Source of the DNA: Amycolatopsis sp. CA-128772
GTDB taxonomy: Bacteria > Actinomycetota > Actinomycetes > Mycobacteriales > Pseudonocardiaceae
Direction: 5' to 3'
Length of the DNA stretch: 64,000 nucleotides
NCBI RefSeq assembly: GCF_002904295.1
Contig: NZ_PPHG01000057.1
Coordinates: 43,274 to 107,273 of the forward strand
Positions 1 to 8,582 of this stretch are shown piece by piece (positions within the stretch are counted from its first letter, which is position 1; the number at the start of each line of letters is the position of its first letter). The notes beneath the pieces were generated by a model. It saw only the letters and a list, made by a program, of their open reading frames with translations. It ran no database searches and was not told where the DNA came from. The position numbers and the translations under genes were made by a program.

Positions 1-495
1 GGGCTGCAGGGCGGCCCGCACAACCACACGACCGCGGCGATCGCGGTCGCCCTCGGGGAGGCGCAGCAGCCGTCGTTCAGCGACTACGCGCACACGATCG
101 TCGCCAACGCCCGCGCGCTGGCCGACGCGCTGCTGGCCTGCGGTTACGACCTCGTGTCCGGCGGCACCGACAACCACCTGCTGCTGATCGACCTGACGAA
201 CAAGGGGGTCGCGGGCAAGCCGGCCGCGCAGGCCCTCGACCGCGCGGGCATCGAGCTGAACTACAACACGGTGCCGTTCGACCCGCGCAAGCCGTTCGAC
301 CCGTCCGGCATCCGCCTCGGCACGTCCGCGATCACGACCCGCGGCCTGCGGCCGGAGCACCAGGTCGAGGTGGCGGCGTGGATCGACCGCACGATCACCG
401 CGGCGGCCGCGTCCGACGAGGCCTCGCTGGACACGATCGCCGCGGAGATCCGCGAGTTCCTGGCGCCGTTCCCCATCCCGGGCTACTCCGCCTGA
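1..495 (+). CDS. glyA: Serine hydroxymethyltransferase, C-terminal part (5' end outside window)
   Basis: This is the last 164 residues of a pyridoxal-phosphate enzyme that interconverts serine and glycine and charges tetrahydrofolate with one-carbon units in the cytosol. The frame is open from the first base. It begins with a GGPHNHT segment that matches the GGP.xH stretch just after the PLP-lysine region of the family, and it carries the conserved RLGTSAITTRG segment whose arginine binds the substrate carboxylate. The full family length is about 420-430 residues, so roughly 260 residues, including the PLP lysine, lie before the window. The stop is TGA at 493-495, followed by a strong palindrome that probably ends transcription. 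Confidence 0.93.
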   Translation, partial: GLQGGPHNHTTAAIAVALGEAQQPSFSDYAHTIVANARALADALLACGYDLVSGGTDNHLLLIDLTNKGVAGKPAAQALDRAGIELNYNTVPFDPRKPFDPSGIRLGTSAITTRGLRPEHQVEVAAWIDRTITAAAASDEASLDTIAAEIREFLAPFPIPGYSA

Positions 496-503
496 CCCCG
501 AAC

Positions 504-543
504 CCCGAGGGCGGCACTTTCACGTGAAAGTGCCGCCCTTCGG
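504..543. terminator. Intergenic palindrome with TTTCACGTGAAA core, probable terminator
   Basis: A near-perfect 40-base inverted repeat is centred between 523 and 524. Its core reads TTTCACGTGAAA and the arms extend through GGGCGGCAC / GTGCCGCCC. It lies just after the glyA stop and has no T-run, as is common for actinobacterial terminators. A 24-base core identical to this one recurs at 51964-51987 in another intergenic gap, so this belongs to a repeat family. Confidence 0.7.
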
Positions 544-575
544 CGTGTCCGAGACCGGGGTCACAGAATATTTGG

Positions 576-639
576 TTGCACGATACAAGCGTCTCGCGGA
601 ATACTTGGGTCAAGCAAGTAGTTGAACGGTACAAGCAAC
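576..639 (+). promoter_or_regulatory. Two direct copies of a TTGnACGrTACAA operator-like site before the MFS gene
   Basis: The sequence TTGCACGATACAAGCGTC at 576-593 is repeated as TTGAACGGTACAAGCAAC at 622-639, 46 bases apart. Each copy is itself an imperfect palindrome (TTGnAC-n-GTnCAA). A further inverted repeat, TACTTG-N7-CAAGTA, sits between them at 602-620. Paired palindromes just before a drug-exporter-type gene suggest TetR- or MarR-type control; the regulator gene is not visible here. A/T-richer than its surroundings, the stretch should also hold the promoter. Confidence 0.5.
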
Positions 640-667
640 TACGCGGAGACTTCCGAGGGAGACCACC

Positions 668-2323
668 ATGAGCGACACCACCACGGCGGAAGGAGCAGCC
701 GCTACGAACGGCAAACTGACTCACCGCCAGATCCTGACCGTGCTGTCCGGGCTGATGCTCGGCATGTTCCTCGCCGCGCTCGACCAGACCATCGTGTCGA
801 GCTCGATGCGCACCATCGCCGACGAGCTCCACGGCCTGTCCCTGCAGGCCTGGGCCACCACCGCCTACCTCATCACCGCGACGCTCTCGACGCCGCTGTA
901 CGGCAAGCTGTCCGACCTCTACGGCCGCAAGCCCATGTACCTCACGGCGATCTCGCTGTTCCTGGTCGGCTCGCTGGCCAGCGGCATGGCGACGTCGATG
1001 TACGAGCTCGCCGCCTTCCGCGCCTTCCAGGGGCTCGGTGCCGGTGGCCTGATGTCCCTCGCGCTGGCGATCATCACCGACATCACCGCGCCGCGTGAGC
1101 GCAGCAAGTACCAGGGCTACTTCATGGCCGTCTTCGGCATCTCGAGCGTCGCCGGCCCGGTCGTCGGCGGGTTCTTCGCCGGCATCGACACCTTCGCCGG
1201 CATCACCGGCTGGCGCTGGGTCTTCCTGGTCAACGTCCCGATCGCGCTCGCCGCGCTGGTCGTCGTCAGCAAGGTGCTGAACCTCCCGCACAGCCGCGTG
1301 GACCAGAAGGTCGACTACTGGGGTGCGGTCGCGCTGGCCACCGGCCTGGTGCCGCTGCTGATCGTCGCCGAGCAGGGCCGCGAGTGGGGCTGGGGCTCCG
1401 CCGCTTCGATCGCCATGTACGTCGTCGGCGGGCTGGGCGCGGCCGCGTTCGTCTGGATCGAACGCCGGATGGGCGACGCCGCCCTGCTGCCGCTGCGCCT
1501 GTTCGACCGGCCGGTGTTCCGGATGTCGACCATCGTCACCGTCGTCCAGGGCGCCGGGATGTTCGGCGCGATGATGTCGCTGCCGCTGTACCTGCAGATC
1601 GTCAAGGGCGCGACGCCGACCCAGGCCGGCCTGCAGATGCTCCCGCTGACCCTCGGGATCATGGTCGCCAGCCTGACCAGTGGCCGGATCATCGCGGCCA
1701 CCGGCCGGTACAAGATGTTCGCGGTGGCCGGGATCGGCCTGATGGCGGCGGCGCTGTTCGCGCTGTCGACGATCACCGTCGACAGCTCGCTGGCGCTGGT
1801 CATGGTGATCGCCTTCGTGATCGGCCTCGGCCTCGGCGCCTCGATGCAGACGCTGGTGCTGGCCGCGACCAACGACGTCCGCCCGCAGGACATCGGCGTC
1901 GCCACCTCGGCGGCGACGTTCTTCCGGCAGATCGGCGGCACGGCGGGCACCGCGGTGTTCCTGTCGATCCTGTTCGGCACGGTCGGCGACCGGATCGCGA
2001 ACGCCATCCGCTCGGCGCTGACCAACCCGGCCTACGTGTCGGCGCTGGCCCAGAACCCCGCGTTCGCGCAGCAACTGAAGAGCGGCAGCCTCGACGTCAA
2101 CGACACGTCGTTCCTCTCGACGCTCGACCCGGCGCTGGCGCGGCCGATCCTGCAGGGCTTCGCCGACTCGATGAGCACGGTGTTCCTGGTCGGCGGGATC
2201 GTGCTGACCGTCGGCTTCGCGCTGGTGTGGTTCCTCAAGGAGAAGCCGCTGTCGGACAAGTCGGCGATGGAGCAGCGCGCGGAGGCCGAGGCGGACGCCC
2301 CGGCGCTCGCCCTGGCGCACTGA
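668..2323 (+). CDS. MFS transporter, DHA2 (EmrB/QacA-like) family drug exporter
   Basis: A 551-residue integral membrane protein of the length and hydrophobic pattern of 14-helix proton-coupled drug exporters. Helix 1 carries the DHA2 motif LDQTIVSSSMRTI. The loop between helices 2 and 3 carries motif A (GKLSDLYGRK), and helix 5 has the antiporter motif C (SVAGPVVGGFF). The ATG at 668 is preceded by GAGGGAG with six bases spacing. It stands alone, between the glyA palindrome and a bidirectional terminator. The substrate cannot be read from sequence; toxic lipophilic compounds or a secreted metabolite are the usual cargo. The duplicated operator-like site upstream suggests induction by a ligand-responsive repressor. 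Confidence 0.9.
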   Translation: MSDTTTAEGAAATNGKLTHRQILTVLSGLMLGMFLAALDQTIVSSSMRTIADELHGLSLQAWATTAYLITATLSTPLYGKLSDLYGRKPMYLTAISLFLVGSLASGMATSMYELAAFRAFQGLGAGGLMSLALAIITDITAPRERSKYQGYFMAVFGISSVAGPVVGGFFAGIDTFAGITGWRWVFLVNVPIALAALVVVSKVLNLPHSRVDQKVDYWGAVALATGLVPLLIVAEQGREWGWGSAASIAMYVVGGLGAAAFVWIERRMGDAALLPLRLFDRPVFRMSTIVTVVQGAGMFGAMMSLPLYLQIVKGATPTQAGLQMLPLTLGIMVASLTSGRIIAATGRYKMFAVAGIGLMAAALFALSTITVDSSLALVMVIAFVIGLGLGASMQTLVLAATNDVRPQDIGVATSAATFFRQIGGTAGTAVFLSILFGTVGDRIANAIRSALTNPAYVSALAQNPAFAQQLKSGSLDVNDTSFLSTLDPALARPILQGFADSMSTVFLVGGIVLTVGFALVWFLKEKPLSDKSAMEQRAEAEADAPALALAH

Positions 2324-2336
2324 CCGCACGAAAAAA

Positions 2337-2367
2337 GGCCCCCTCGGGATCTCCCGAGGGGGCCTTT
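2337..2367. terminator. Bidirectional rho-independent terminator between MFS gene and ppa
   Basis: A 12-13 base-pair G/C stem (GGCCCCCTCGGGA / TCCCGAGGGGGCC) with a very short loop is flanked by AAAAAA on the left and TTTT on the right, so it can serve both convergent genes. It is the most canonical terminator in the window. Confidence 0.88.
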
Positions 2368-2374
2368 TCTCAGT

Positions 2375-2890
2375 TCAGTGACCGGTCCCGTTGGCGTCTT
2401 CCTTGGCCAGGCGGTCGGTCTCGCGCTCGTACGAGCGGGCGATCTCGCTCTCGGCCTCGGTGCGGCCGACCCAGGACGAGCCTTCGACGCTCTTGCCGGG
2501 CTCGAGGTCCTTGTAGACCTCGAAGAAGTGCTGGATCTCCAGCTTGTGGAACTCGTTCAGGTGGTGGATGTCGCGCAGGTGCTCCAGGCGCGGGTCGTTC
2601 GTCGGGACCGCGAGGACCTTGTCGTCCGGGCCCTTCTCGTCGGTCATCCGGAACATGCCGATGGCGCGGCAGCGGATCAGGCAGCCGGGGAACGTCGGCT
2701 CCTGCACGAGGACGAGCACGTCGAGCGGGTCGCCGTCCTGGCCGAGGGTGTCGTCGATGAAGCCGTAGTCGGCCGGGTACTGCGTGGCCGTGAACAGGGT
2801 CCGGTCCAGCTTGATGCGGCCGGTCTTGTGGTCGACCTCGTACTTGTTGCGCTCCCCTTTGGGGATTTCGATCGTGACGTCGAACTCCAC
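2375..2890 (-). CDS. ppa: Inorganic pyrophosphatase, family I
   Basis: A 171-residue soluble enzyme that hydrolyses pyrophosphate to two phosphates and so pulls biosynthetic polymerisations forward. It has the family N-terminus FDVTIEIPKG.RNKYEVD and the metal-binding signature DGDPLDVLV, with the further KDLEPGK segment near the C-terminus. The start is GTG at 2890 (MEFDVTIEIPKG), matching the usual family start. It is divergent from dacB, and the pair ppa / dacB mirrors Rv3628 / Rv3627c of M. tuberculosis. Acidic and basic residues for the Mg-pyrophosphate site appear intact. Confidence 0.96.
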   Translation of the reverse strand: MEFDVTIEIPKGERNKYEVDHKTGRIKLDRTLFTATQYPADYGFIDDTLGQDGDPLDVLVLVQEPTFPGCLIRCRAIGMFRMTDEKGPDDKVLAVPTNDPRLEHLRDIHHLNEFHKLEIQHFFEVYKDLEPGKSVEGSSWVGRTEAESEIARSYERETDRLAKEDANGTGH

Positions 2891-3066
2891 GGCGTCCTCG
2901 CTGCTTCTTTATAGATCCGGGCGTGCCCGCCCGTCGCGGGCGGCAACCTTCAAGACTGTCTTGACGTCTCCTAGTGTGGACTACGCCCCTGCGCGGAGTC
3001 GCATCGATGTCGGCCTCGCGGCATGTGAGCTTGGCCCCTTCCGGGGCAGGTGAGAAGGAGTGGTGG

Positions 3067-5424
3067 GTGCCGGAAAACGACCAGCCGATGTGGCCTTCGT
3101 CGGACGAAGACCGCTCGTCGTCCGGCGTGCGGGAAACCACTCCGATGGCCCTGCCCGACCCGCCGGCGGGTCACGGCGGCAATCCCGGCGTGCCCAAGGT
3201 CACAGCCAGCGACGCGCCGAAGGGATCGTGGTTCGCGCCGAACGTGGCGCCTGAGCCGGTCCCCGGCCTGAACGCGCCCGCGGAGGAGCCGGCGCCCCCA
3301 CCGGCCCCGGCCCCGGCCAAGCAGGACCTGGCCGACCGGCTCGGCAGCCGCGAACCTCAGCAGCCGCCGAAGCCGGCCGAAGAGGGCACCGAGTACATCC
3401 GGGTCGAGCAGCCCGAGCCGAAGCCGGCCGCGGAGAGCACCCAGTTCATCGAGGTGAAGCAGCCGACGCCGGTGGTGCCGGTCGAGCGCGATGTCTGGTC
3501 CCGTGAGCAGCCGGAACGTCGTGAGCAGCCCGAGGAGCCGCAGCAGCCGTGGCGTGAAGAGCTGCAGCTGTGGCGTGAGGAGCAGCAACGCCGCGAAGAG
3601 CAGCTGGGCCGCCGCGAAGAGCCGCCGCAGCAGCCACCACGTGCCGAGCCGCAGCGCGTCGAACCCCAGCAGCAGCGGCCCGACGCACCCTGGTCCCAGC
3701 GCATCGAGCTGCGGGAGGACCGGGCGGGCGACCGGCCGGCCGAGCCGGGTGACCGCCGGCCCGCGCTGCCGCCGGAGCCGCCGCGCGGGGTGGTGCCCTC
3801 GGCGTCCGCCGGGACGCTGGCCCGCCCGCAGCGGATCGAGCCCGACGGGCAGCGGTTCGACGCCGAGGCGACCGTCGGGATCGAGCGGCCGACCCAGTTC
3901 CCCGGCGCCTTCCAGCAGCAGCCCCAGCCGCGGCCCGACCAGCCCCGCCCGGACCAGCCGCGGACCGAGCCGCCCGCCGAGCCGCCGGTGCCGCCCGCGG
4001 CCGAGGCGCCGGCCGGCGAAGAGCCGCCGAAGAAGCGGCGCAAGGGCAAGCTGATCGCGCTGGTCGTGGTCGTCCTCCTGGTGCTGGCGGGCGGCGGGGT
4101 CGCCGCCGCGATGCCGAAGGTGGCGAACCGGCTCGCCCTGCCGTGGGCGCCCAACGCGCCCAAGGGCGACGCGCCGTCGCCGGCCTCGGCGACGCGCCAG
4201 CTGCAGGGCCCGGCCGTGGCCGGCCCGGCGCCGACCGCCAACGGCGTCAAGTCCGCGCTGGCCGGGGCGGCCGGCAGCGGCGCGCTCGGGCAGCTCACCG
4301 GCAGCGTGGTCGACCCGGTGACCGGGACCGCGCTGTGGGACCACAGCTCGGGGACCCCGGTGACGCCCGCGTCGACGACGAAGGTGCTCACGTCCGCGGC
4401 CGCGCTGCTCTCGCTGGATCACAACCTGCGCCTGTCGACCAAGATCGTGCAGGGCGCCGACCCGGGCACGGTGATCCTGGTCGGCGGCGGCGACACGACG
4501 CTCACCAACCTGCCGCTGGGCACCGACTCCCCGCTGTACCCGGGCGGCGCGCACGTCGACGACCTCGTCGCGCAGGTCAAGAAGGCGGTGCCGGGGGTCA
4601 AGAAGGTGCAGGTCGACCTGACCCTGTTCAAGGGGGCGACGACCGCGCCCGGCTGGGAAGCCGGTGACGCGCCTTCGACGTACGCGACGCAGATGGCGCC
4701 GGTGATGGCCGACGGCGGCCGCATCAACCCCAAGGACAACAACTCGCAACGCACGGCGAACGCGGGCAGCGCGCTGGCCTCTTCGGTCGCCTCGAAGCTG
4801 GGCGCTTCGGCGGGCGGCCTGGCGACCGCGCCCAAGGACGCGAAGGTGGTGGCCGAGGTCAAGTCGGCTCCGCTGACCGAGCTGGTGTCGGACCTGATGG
4901 AGCTGTCCGACGACGTCCTCGCCGAGGCGGTCGCCCGGCAGGTCGCGCTCGCGAACGGTGAGGAAGCCAGCTACGCCGGCGGCGCCAAGGCGACCATCAA
5001 GGTCCTGAAGGACCACGGGTTCGACGTCAGCGGGGTCGTGCTGTCCGACGGCAGCGGCATCTCGTCGCAGAACCGCATCCCGGCGCGGCTGCTGACCCAG
5101 CTGCTGGCCGCCGCGGCGGCGCCGGAGGGCAAGAACCCGAGCACCGCGAAGCTGCGTCCGGTGCTGGCGGGCCTGCCGGTGGCGGGCGGCTCGGGCACCC
5201 TCGCCGACAAGCGGTTCGACACGCCGGCGTCGCAGGCCGGCCGCGGCTGGGTGCGGGCCAAGACGGGCACGCTCACCGGCGTGAACACGCTGGCCGGGCT
5301 GGTCCTCGACCAGGACGGCCGGGTGCTGGTGTTCGCGTTCATGTCCAACGGCTCCGACACCGAACCCGGCCGCGACGCGATCGACGCCCTCGCGACGAGC
5401 CTCCGCAAGTGCGGCTGCTCGTAG
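3067..5424 (+). CDS. dacB: D-alanyl-D-alanine carboxypeptidase/endopeptidase (PBP4 family) with long cytoplasmic Pro-rich tail
   Basis: A peptidoglycan-editing serine peptidase of the PBP4 / DacB class (S13). The active-site motifs are all present: S436-T-T-K439, S614-D-D and K732-T-G (numbering from GTG 3067). The first ~325 residues are a low-complexity tail rich in Pro, Glu, Gln and Arg, followed by a basic KKRRKGK stop and one membrane helix (about 327-349), so the catalytic part should lie outside the membrane. GTG 3067 is preferred because AGAAGGAG sits six bases before it; starts at 2974 or 3007 have no comparable site. Its neighbours (metalloprotease, tilS, hpt) give the Rv3627c-Rv3624c order. 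The tail is much longer than in typical DacB proteins. Confidence 0.9.
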   Translation: MPENDQPMWPSSDEDRSSSGVRETTPMALPDPPAGHGGNPGVPKVTASDAPKGSWFAPNVAPEPVPGLNAPAEEPAPPPAPAPAKQDLADRLGSREPQQPPKPAEEGTEYIRVEQPEPKPAAESTQFIEVKQPTPVVPVERDVWSREQPERREQPEEPQQPWREELQLWREEQQRREEQLGRREEPPQQPPRAEPQRVEPQQQRPDAPWSQRIELREDRAGDRPAEPGDRRPALPPEPPRGVVPSASAGTLARPQRIEPDGQRFDAEATVGIERPTQFPGAFQQQPQPRPDQPRPDQPRTEPPAEPPVPPAAEAPAGEEPPKKRRKGKLIALVVVVLLVLAGGGVAAAMPKVANRLALPWAPNAPKGDAPSPASATRQLQGPAVAGPAPTANGVKSALAGAAGSGALGQLTGSVVDPVTGTALWDHSSGTPVTPASTTKVLTSAAALLSLDHNLRLSTKIVQGADPGTVILVGGGDTTLTNLPLGTDSPLYPGGAHVDDLVAQVKKAVPGVKKVQVDLTLFKGATTAPGWEAGDAPSTYATQMAPVMADGGRINPKDNNSQRTANAGSALASSVASKLGASAGGLATAPKDAKVVAEVKSAPLTELVSDLMELSDDVLAEAVARQVALANGEEASYAGGAKATIKVLKDHGFDVSGVVLSDGSGISSQNRIPARLLTQLLAAAAAPEGKNPSTAKLRPVLAGLPVAGGSGTLADKRFDTPASQAGRGWVRAKTGTLTGVNTLAGLVLDQDGRVLVFAFMSNGSDTEPGRDAIDALATSLRKCGCS

Positions 5425-5486
5425 CGGAGCCGAACCGTACGAAGATCGTGGCCGGAAACCCGCCCGGGGCAGGTAGCGTCGGAAGG

Positions 5487-6524
5487 GTGAGTCAGGAAAC
5501 GCAGACCCGGCCCATGGTCGACTGGGCGATCGCCGCGCAGACCGGCGCGCTGCTCGTGCGCGGTGGCCCGCAGGTTCCGCGCGAACAGGCCGAAGAGGCC
5601 GTCACCGACCTGCGCGAGCTGACCGTCGAGGCCGAAGGGCACGTGCGGGGGCTGACGAACCTGGGGCTGGACCTGCCGCTGCTGCCCGGCGAGGTCGTCG
5701 ACCGCCCGGGCTGGGTCCGGTCGGCCGCGGCCGGGCTGGACGCGCTGACCGGGCGCGCGCTGCCGCAGCAGGGCGGGCCGCTCGGGCCGATCCTGGCCGG
5801 CGGCGCCGGCGTGCAGACCGGGCTGGTGCTCGCCTTCCTCGCCAGCCGCGTGCTCGGCCAGTACGACCCCTTCGGCGGCCCGGACCGCGAAGGCCGGCTG
5901 CTGCTGGTGGCGCCGAACGTCGTCGCCGCCGAGCGCGCGATGGACGTGTCCGGGCACGACTTCCGGCTCTGGGTCTGCCTGCACGAATGCACCCACCGGC
6001 TCCAGTTCACCGCGGTCCGGTGGCTGCGCGACTACTTCGCCGACGAGGTCGAGCGACTCGTCTCCGGCCTCGCCGGCGGCGGTACCGACAGCCTGGCCGA
6101 CCTGTTCGGCCGGCTGCCCGAGGCGATCAAGCAGGGCCCGAAGCTGAACCTGGCCGAGCTGCTCCAGTCGCCGAAGGAACGCGCGGTGTTCGACCGGCTG
6201 CTGGCCCTCTCGACGCTGCTGGAGGGCCACGCCGACTACGTGATGGACGCCGTCGGGCCGCAGGTCGTGCCGAGCGTCGACACGATCCGCGCGCGGTTCA
6301 CCGCCCGGCGCAAGGGCGGCGGCGTCTTCGACCGGCTGCTGCGCGCGCTGCTCGGCGTCGACGCGAAGATCCGTCAGTACGAAGAAGGCGCGAAGTTCAC
6401 GAAGCACGTCGTGGACGCCGTCGGCATGGACGGCTTCAACGCCGTCTGGCGGTCGCCGAACACCCTGCCGTCGCGCGCCGAGATCGCCGATCCGGCGGCG
6501 TGGGTCCGGCGCCTGCACGGATGA
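5487..6524 (+). CDS. Zinc-dependent metalloprotease-like protein, DUF2342 family
   Basis: A 345-residue protein of the actinobacterial family represented by Rv3626c. It contains an HExxH zinc motif (H166-E-C-T-H170) in the segment LHECTHRLQF and, further on, the conserved LLEGHADYVMD that probably adds the remaining metal ligand. The start is taken at GTG 5487 (SQETQTRPMVDW); ATG 5514 is the alternative. The stop overlaps the tilS start (ATGA), so the two are translationally coupled. Substrate and role are unknown. There is no signal peptide, so a cytoplasmic location is likely. Confidence 0.85.
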   Translation: MSQETQTRPMVDWAIAAQTGALLVRGGPQVPREQAEEAVTDLRELTVEAEGHVRGLTNLGLDLPLLPGEVVDRPGWVRSAAAGLDALTGRALPQQGGPLGPILAGGAGVQTGLVLAFLASRVLGQYDPFGGPDREGRLLLVAPNVVAAERAMDVSGHDFRLWVCLHECTHRLQFTAVRWLRDYFADEVERLVSGLAGGGTDSLADLFGRLPEAIKQGPKLNLAELLQSPKERAVFDRLLALSTLLEGHADYVMDAVGPQVVPSVDTIRARFTARRKGGGVFDRLLRALLGVDAKIRQYEEGAKFTKHVVDAVGMDGFNAVWRSPNTLPSRAEIADPAAWVRRLHG

Positions 6525-7480
6525 CCGGGCCCGCGGTCGCGGCCGTCCGGCGGGCCGTGCGCGGCTTCCTGGAGACCGTCGATGCCCCGGCCGAACTCTG
6601 TGTCGCGGTCTCCGGTGGCGCCGACTCCCTCGCGCTGGCCGAGGCCACCGCGTACGTCGGGCACCACCGCGGGCACGTCGTCCGCGCGCTGGTCGTCGAC
6701 CACGGCCTGCAGGAGGGCTCGGCGAAGATCGCGTTCGACGCGGCCGCCGCCGCGAAGTCCCTCGGCGTCGACGAGGCCGAGGTGCGCCGGGCCGACGTGA
6801 CCGGCCCCGGCGGCCCGGAAGCCGCCGCGCGCAAGGCCCGCTACCGGACGCTCGCCGGGCACGCCCTCGTCCTGCTCGGCCACACCCTCGACGACCAGGC
6901 CGAAACGGTGCTGCTCGGGCTCGGCCGCGGCTCCGGCCCGCGCAGCCTGGCGGGAATGCGCCCGCACGACCCGCCGTGGGGCCGGCCGCTGCTCGCCGTC
7001 CCGCGCGCCACCACCCGGGCCGCGTGCGCCGAACTCGGCGTCGAGCCGTGGGACGACCCGCACAACGCCGAACCGCGCTTCACGCGCGTCCGGTTGCGCA
7101 CCGAAGTCCTGCCGTTGCTGGAGGACGTCCTCAACGGCGGGGTGGCCGCTGCGCTCGCCCGAACGGCGGCCCAGCTGCGCGAGGACAATGAGGCGCTGGA
7201 CACAATGGCGGACACGATCTTCACCCGCGCGGGCGGCCCCGATGGGCTGGATGTGGGTGTCCTCGAGCCGGTGCCCGCGGCGGTCCGCCGCCGGGTTCTC
7301 CGCAGGTGGCTGCTGGCCTCGGGCGTGCGAGAACTCACCGACGCCCACCTGCGGGCGGTCGACGCGCTGGTCGCCCACTGGCGTGGACAGGGCGGCGTCT
7401 GGCTACCCGGCAACTTGGAGGCGAGCCGGTGCCGTGGCAGGCTCTGCCTCACCTCCCAACCCACCACCCGAGGAGAATGA
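6521..7480 (+). CDS. tilS: tRNA(Ile)-lysidine synthetase
   Basis: A 319-residue ATP-pyrophosphatase that converts C34 of tRNA-Ile(CAU) to lysidine, so that AUA is read as isoleucine. The PP-loop SGGADS lies at residues 31-36, followed by the family's VDHGLQ and LGHTLDDQAETVLLGLGRG segments. The ATG overlaps the preceding stop by four bases, and the stop lies three bases before hpt. The tilS-hpt pairing is conserved in many Gram-positive bacteria; here it extends the mycobacterial order Rv3626c-Rv3625c-Rv3624c. The length fits the short actinobacterial form. Confidence 0.95.
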   Translation: MTGPAVAAVRRAVRGFLETVDAPAELCVAVSGGADSLALAEATAYVGHHRGHVVRALVVDHGLQEGSAKIAFDAAAAAKSLGVDEAEVRRADVTGPGGPEAAARKARYRTLAGHALVLLGHTLDDQAETVLLGLGRGSGPRSLAGMRPHDPPWGRPLLAVPRATTRAACAELGVEPWDDPHNAEPRFTRVRLRTEVLPLLEDVLNGGVAAALARTAAQLREDNEALDTMADTIFTRAGGPDGLDVGVLEPVPAAVRRRVLRRWLLASGVRELTDAHLRAVDALVAHWRGQGGVWLPGNLEASRCRGRLCLTSQPTTRGE

Positions 7481-7483
7481 CCC

Positions 7484-8035
7484 GTGTACGAGGGCGAAAT
7501 CGCCTCCGTGCTCGTCACCGAGCAGCAGATCAAGGACAAGATCGCGGAGCTGGCGGAGCAGATCGCCGCCGACTACCCGGCCAACGGGCAGGGCGAACTC
7601 CTGCTGGTGGGCGTCCTGAAGGGCGCGGTCATGTTCATGACCGACTTCGCCCGCGCGCTGCCGCTGCCGACGCAGCTGGAATTCATGGCCGTGTCCTCCT
7701 ACGGGTCGGCGACCTCGTCGTCCGGCGTCGTGCGGATCCTCAAGGACCTCGACCGCGACATCGCGGGCCGGGACGTCCTGATCGTCGAGGACATCGTCGA
7801 CTCCGGCCTGACGCTGTCGTGGCTGCTGAAGAACCTCGCCAGCCGGAACCCGGCGTCGCTCGAGGTCGTCTCGCTGCTGCGCAAGCCGGAAGCGGTGAAG
7901 GTGGACGTGCCGGTGAAGTACATCGGCTTCGACATCCCGAACGAGTTCGTCGTCGGTTACGGCCTCGACTACGCCGAGCGGTACCGGGACCTGCCCTACA
8001 TCGGCACCCTGGACCCGAAGGTCTACACCTCGTAG
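7484..8035 (+). CDS. hpt: Hypoxanthine phosphoribosyltransferase
   Basis: A 183-residue purine-salvage enzyme that converts hypoxanthine or guanine plus PRPP to IMP or GMP. The PRPP-binding motif VLIVEDIVDSGLT is intact, and the N-terminal LLVGVLKGAVMF and C-terminal IGFDIPNEFVVGYGLDY segments are typical. The GTG start has GAGGAG eight to nine bases before it, and it follows tilS by three bases. It is the last gene of the dacB-tilS-hpt run; the next genes belong to a T7SS cassette and have their own upstream gap. Confidence 0.96.
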   Translation: MYEGEIASVLVTEQQIKDKIAELAEQIAADYPANGQGELLLVGVLKGAVMFMTDFARALPLPTQLEFMAVSSYGSATSSSGVVRILKDLDRDIAGRDVLIVEDIVDSGLTLSWLLKNLASRNPASLEVVSLLRKPEAVKVDVPVKYIGFDIPNEFVVGYGLDYAERYRDLPYIGTLDPKVYTS

Positions 8036-8193
8036 TCCGCCGGTGGAGTTCACCGACCGTTCACCGCAACCACCGGATTTTCGGAACCCGGGGGACGCTG
8101 TTTGCGTCATAGGCTCTGATCACGTGCGTTAACCTATGCGAAGACCAATCGTGCCCGCGGTGAACCGGGTCGGGGGAACGGGAGAGAGTGCAG

Positions 8194-8559
8194 ATGGGGA
8201 ACAGCAGCACTGCCGACGCGAACGCCTTCAAGGCCGCGGCCGCGGCGGGTCAGGTCGGGATCGATCCCGACGCCGCACAGGCCGTGCTGAACAAGATCCG
8301 CACCGGCAAGGACGCCGTCGAGGCCCTGCTCGCCGGCGCGGGGACGCTCGCCCAGCCGCCGAAGCTCGGCGACAACCCGGTCGGCAACGCGATGGCCGCG
8401 AAGTTCGTGCAGCGCGCGGACGGCGGGGGCGACTCCTACGCCGCCGCGCTGCAGAACCTGCTCGACCAGTACTCCGCCGCCGAGGAGGGCATCGTCACGG
8501 CGATGTCCCGGTACCACGAGATCGACCAGGCCGCCGCCGATCCGTTCCGCAACGCCTGA
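8194..8559 (+). CDS. Small alpha-helical T7SS-associated protein with C-terminal YxxxD signal
   Basis: A 121-residue Ala-rich protein. I do not recognise a named family with certainty, but its C-terminal part (AMSRYHEIDQA) holds Y107-x-x-x-D111, the general YxxxD/E secretion signal of ESX substrates, after a predicted helix. Size and composition resemble PE-like or EspC-like partners. ATG 8194 is preferred to GTG 8188 because GGAGAG lies seven bases before it. The downstream PPE-like gene starts 23 bases after its stop, as in PE/PPE pairs, and two EspG-like genes follow. The probable role is therefore as the short partner of a secreted heterodimer. Confidence 0.72.
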   Translation: MGNSSTADANAFKAAAAAGQVGIDPDAAQAVLNKIRTGKDAVEALLAGAGTLAQPPKLGDNPVGNAMAAKFVQRADGGGDSYAAALQNLLDQYSAAEEGIVTAMSRYHEIDQAAADPFRNA

Positions 8560-8582
8560 GCCCAGAGGGGGAACTCGTAGTC

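Noticed and set aside
395..2329. 644-codon open frame on the minus strand across the MFS gene
   Set aside because: It is the mirror of a well-supported transporter. High GC keeps antisense frames open, and the product is Arg/His-rich with no fold.
3007..3066. Upstream starts (2974 or 3007) for dacB
   Set aside because: GTG 3067 has a good AGAAGGAG at six bases; upstream starts lack one and the added residues look like leader sequence.
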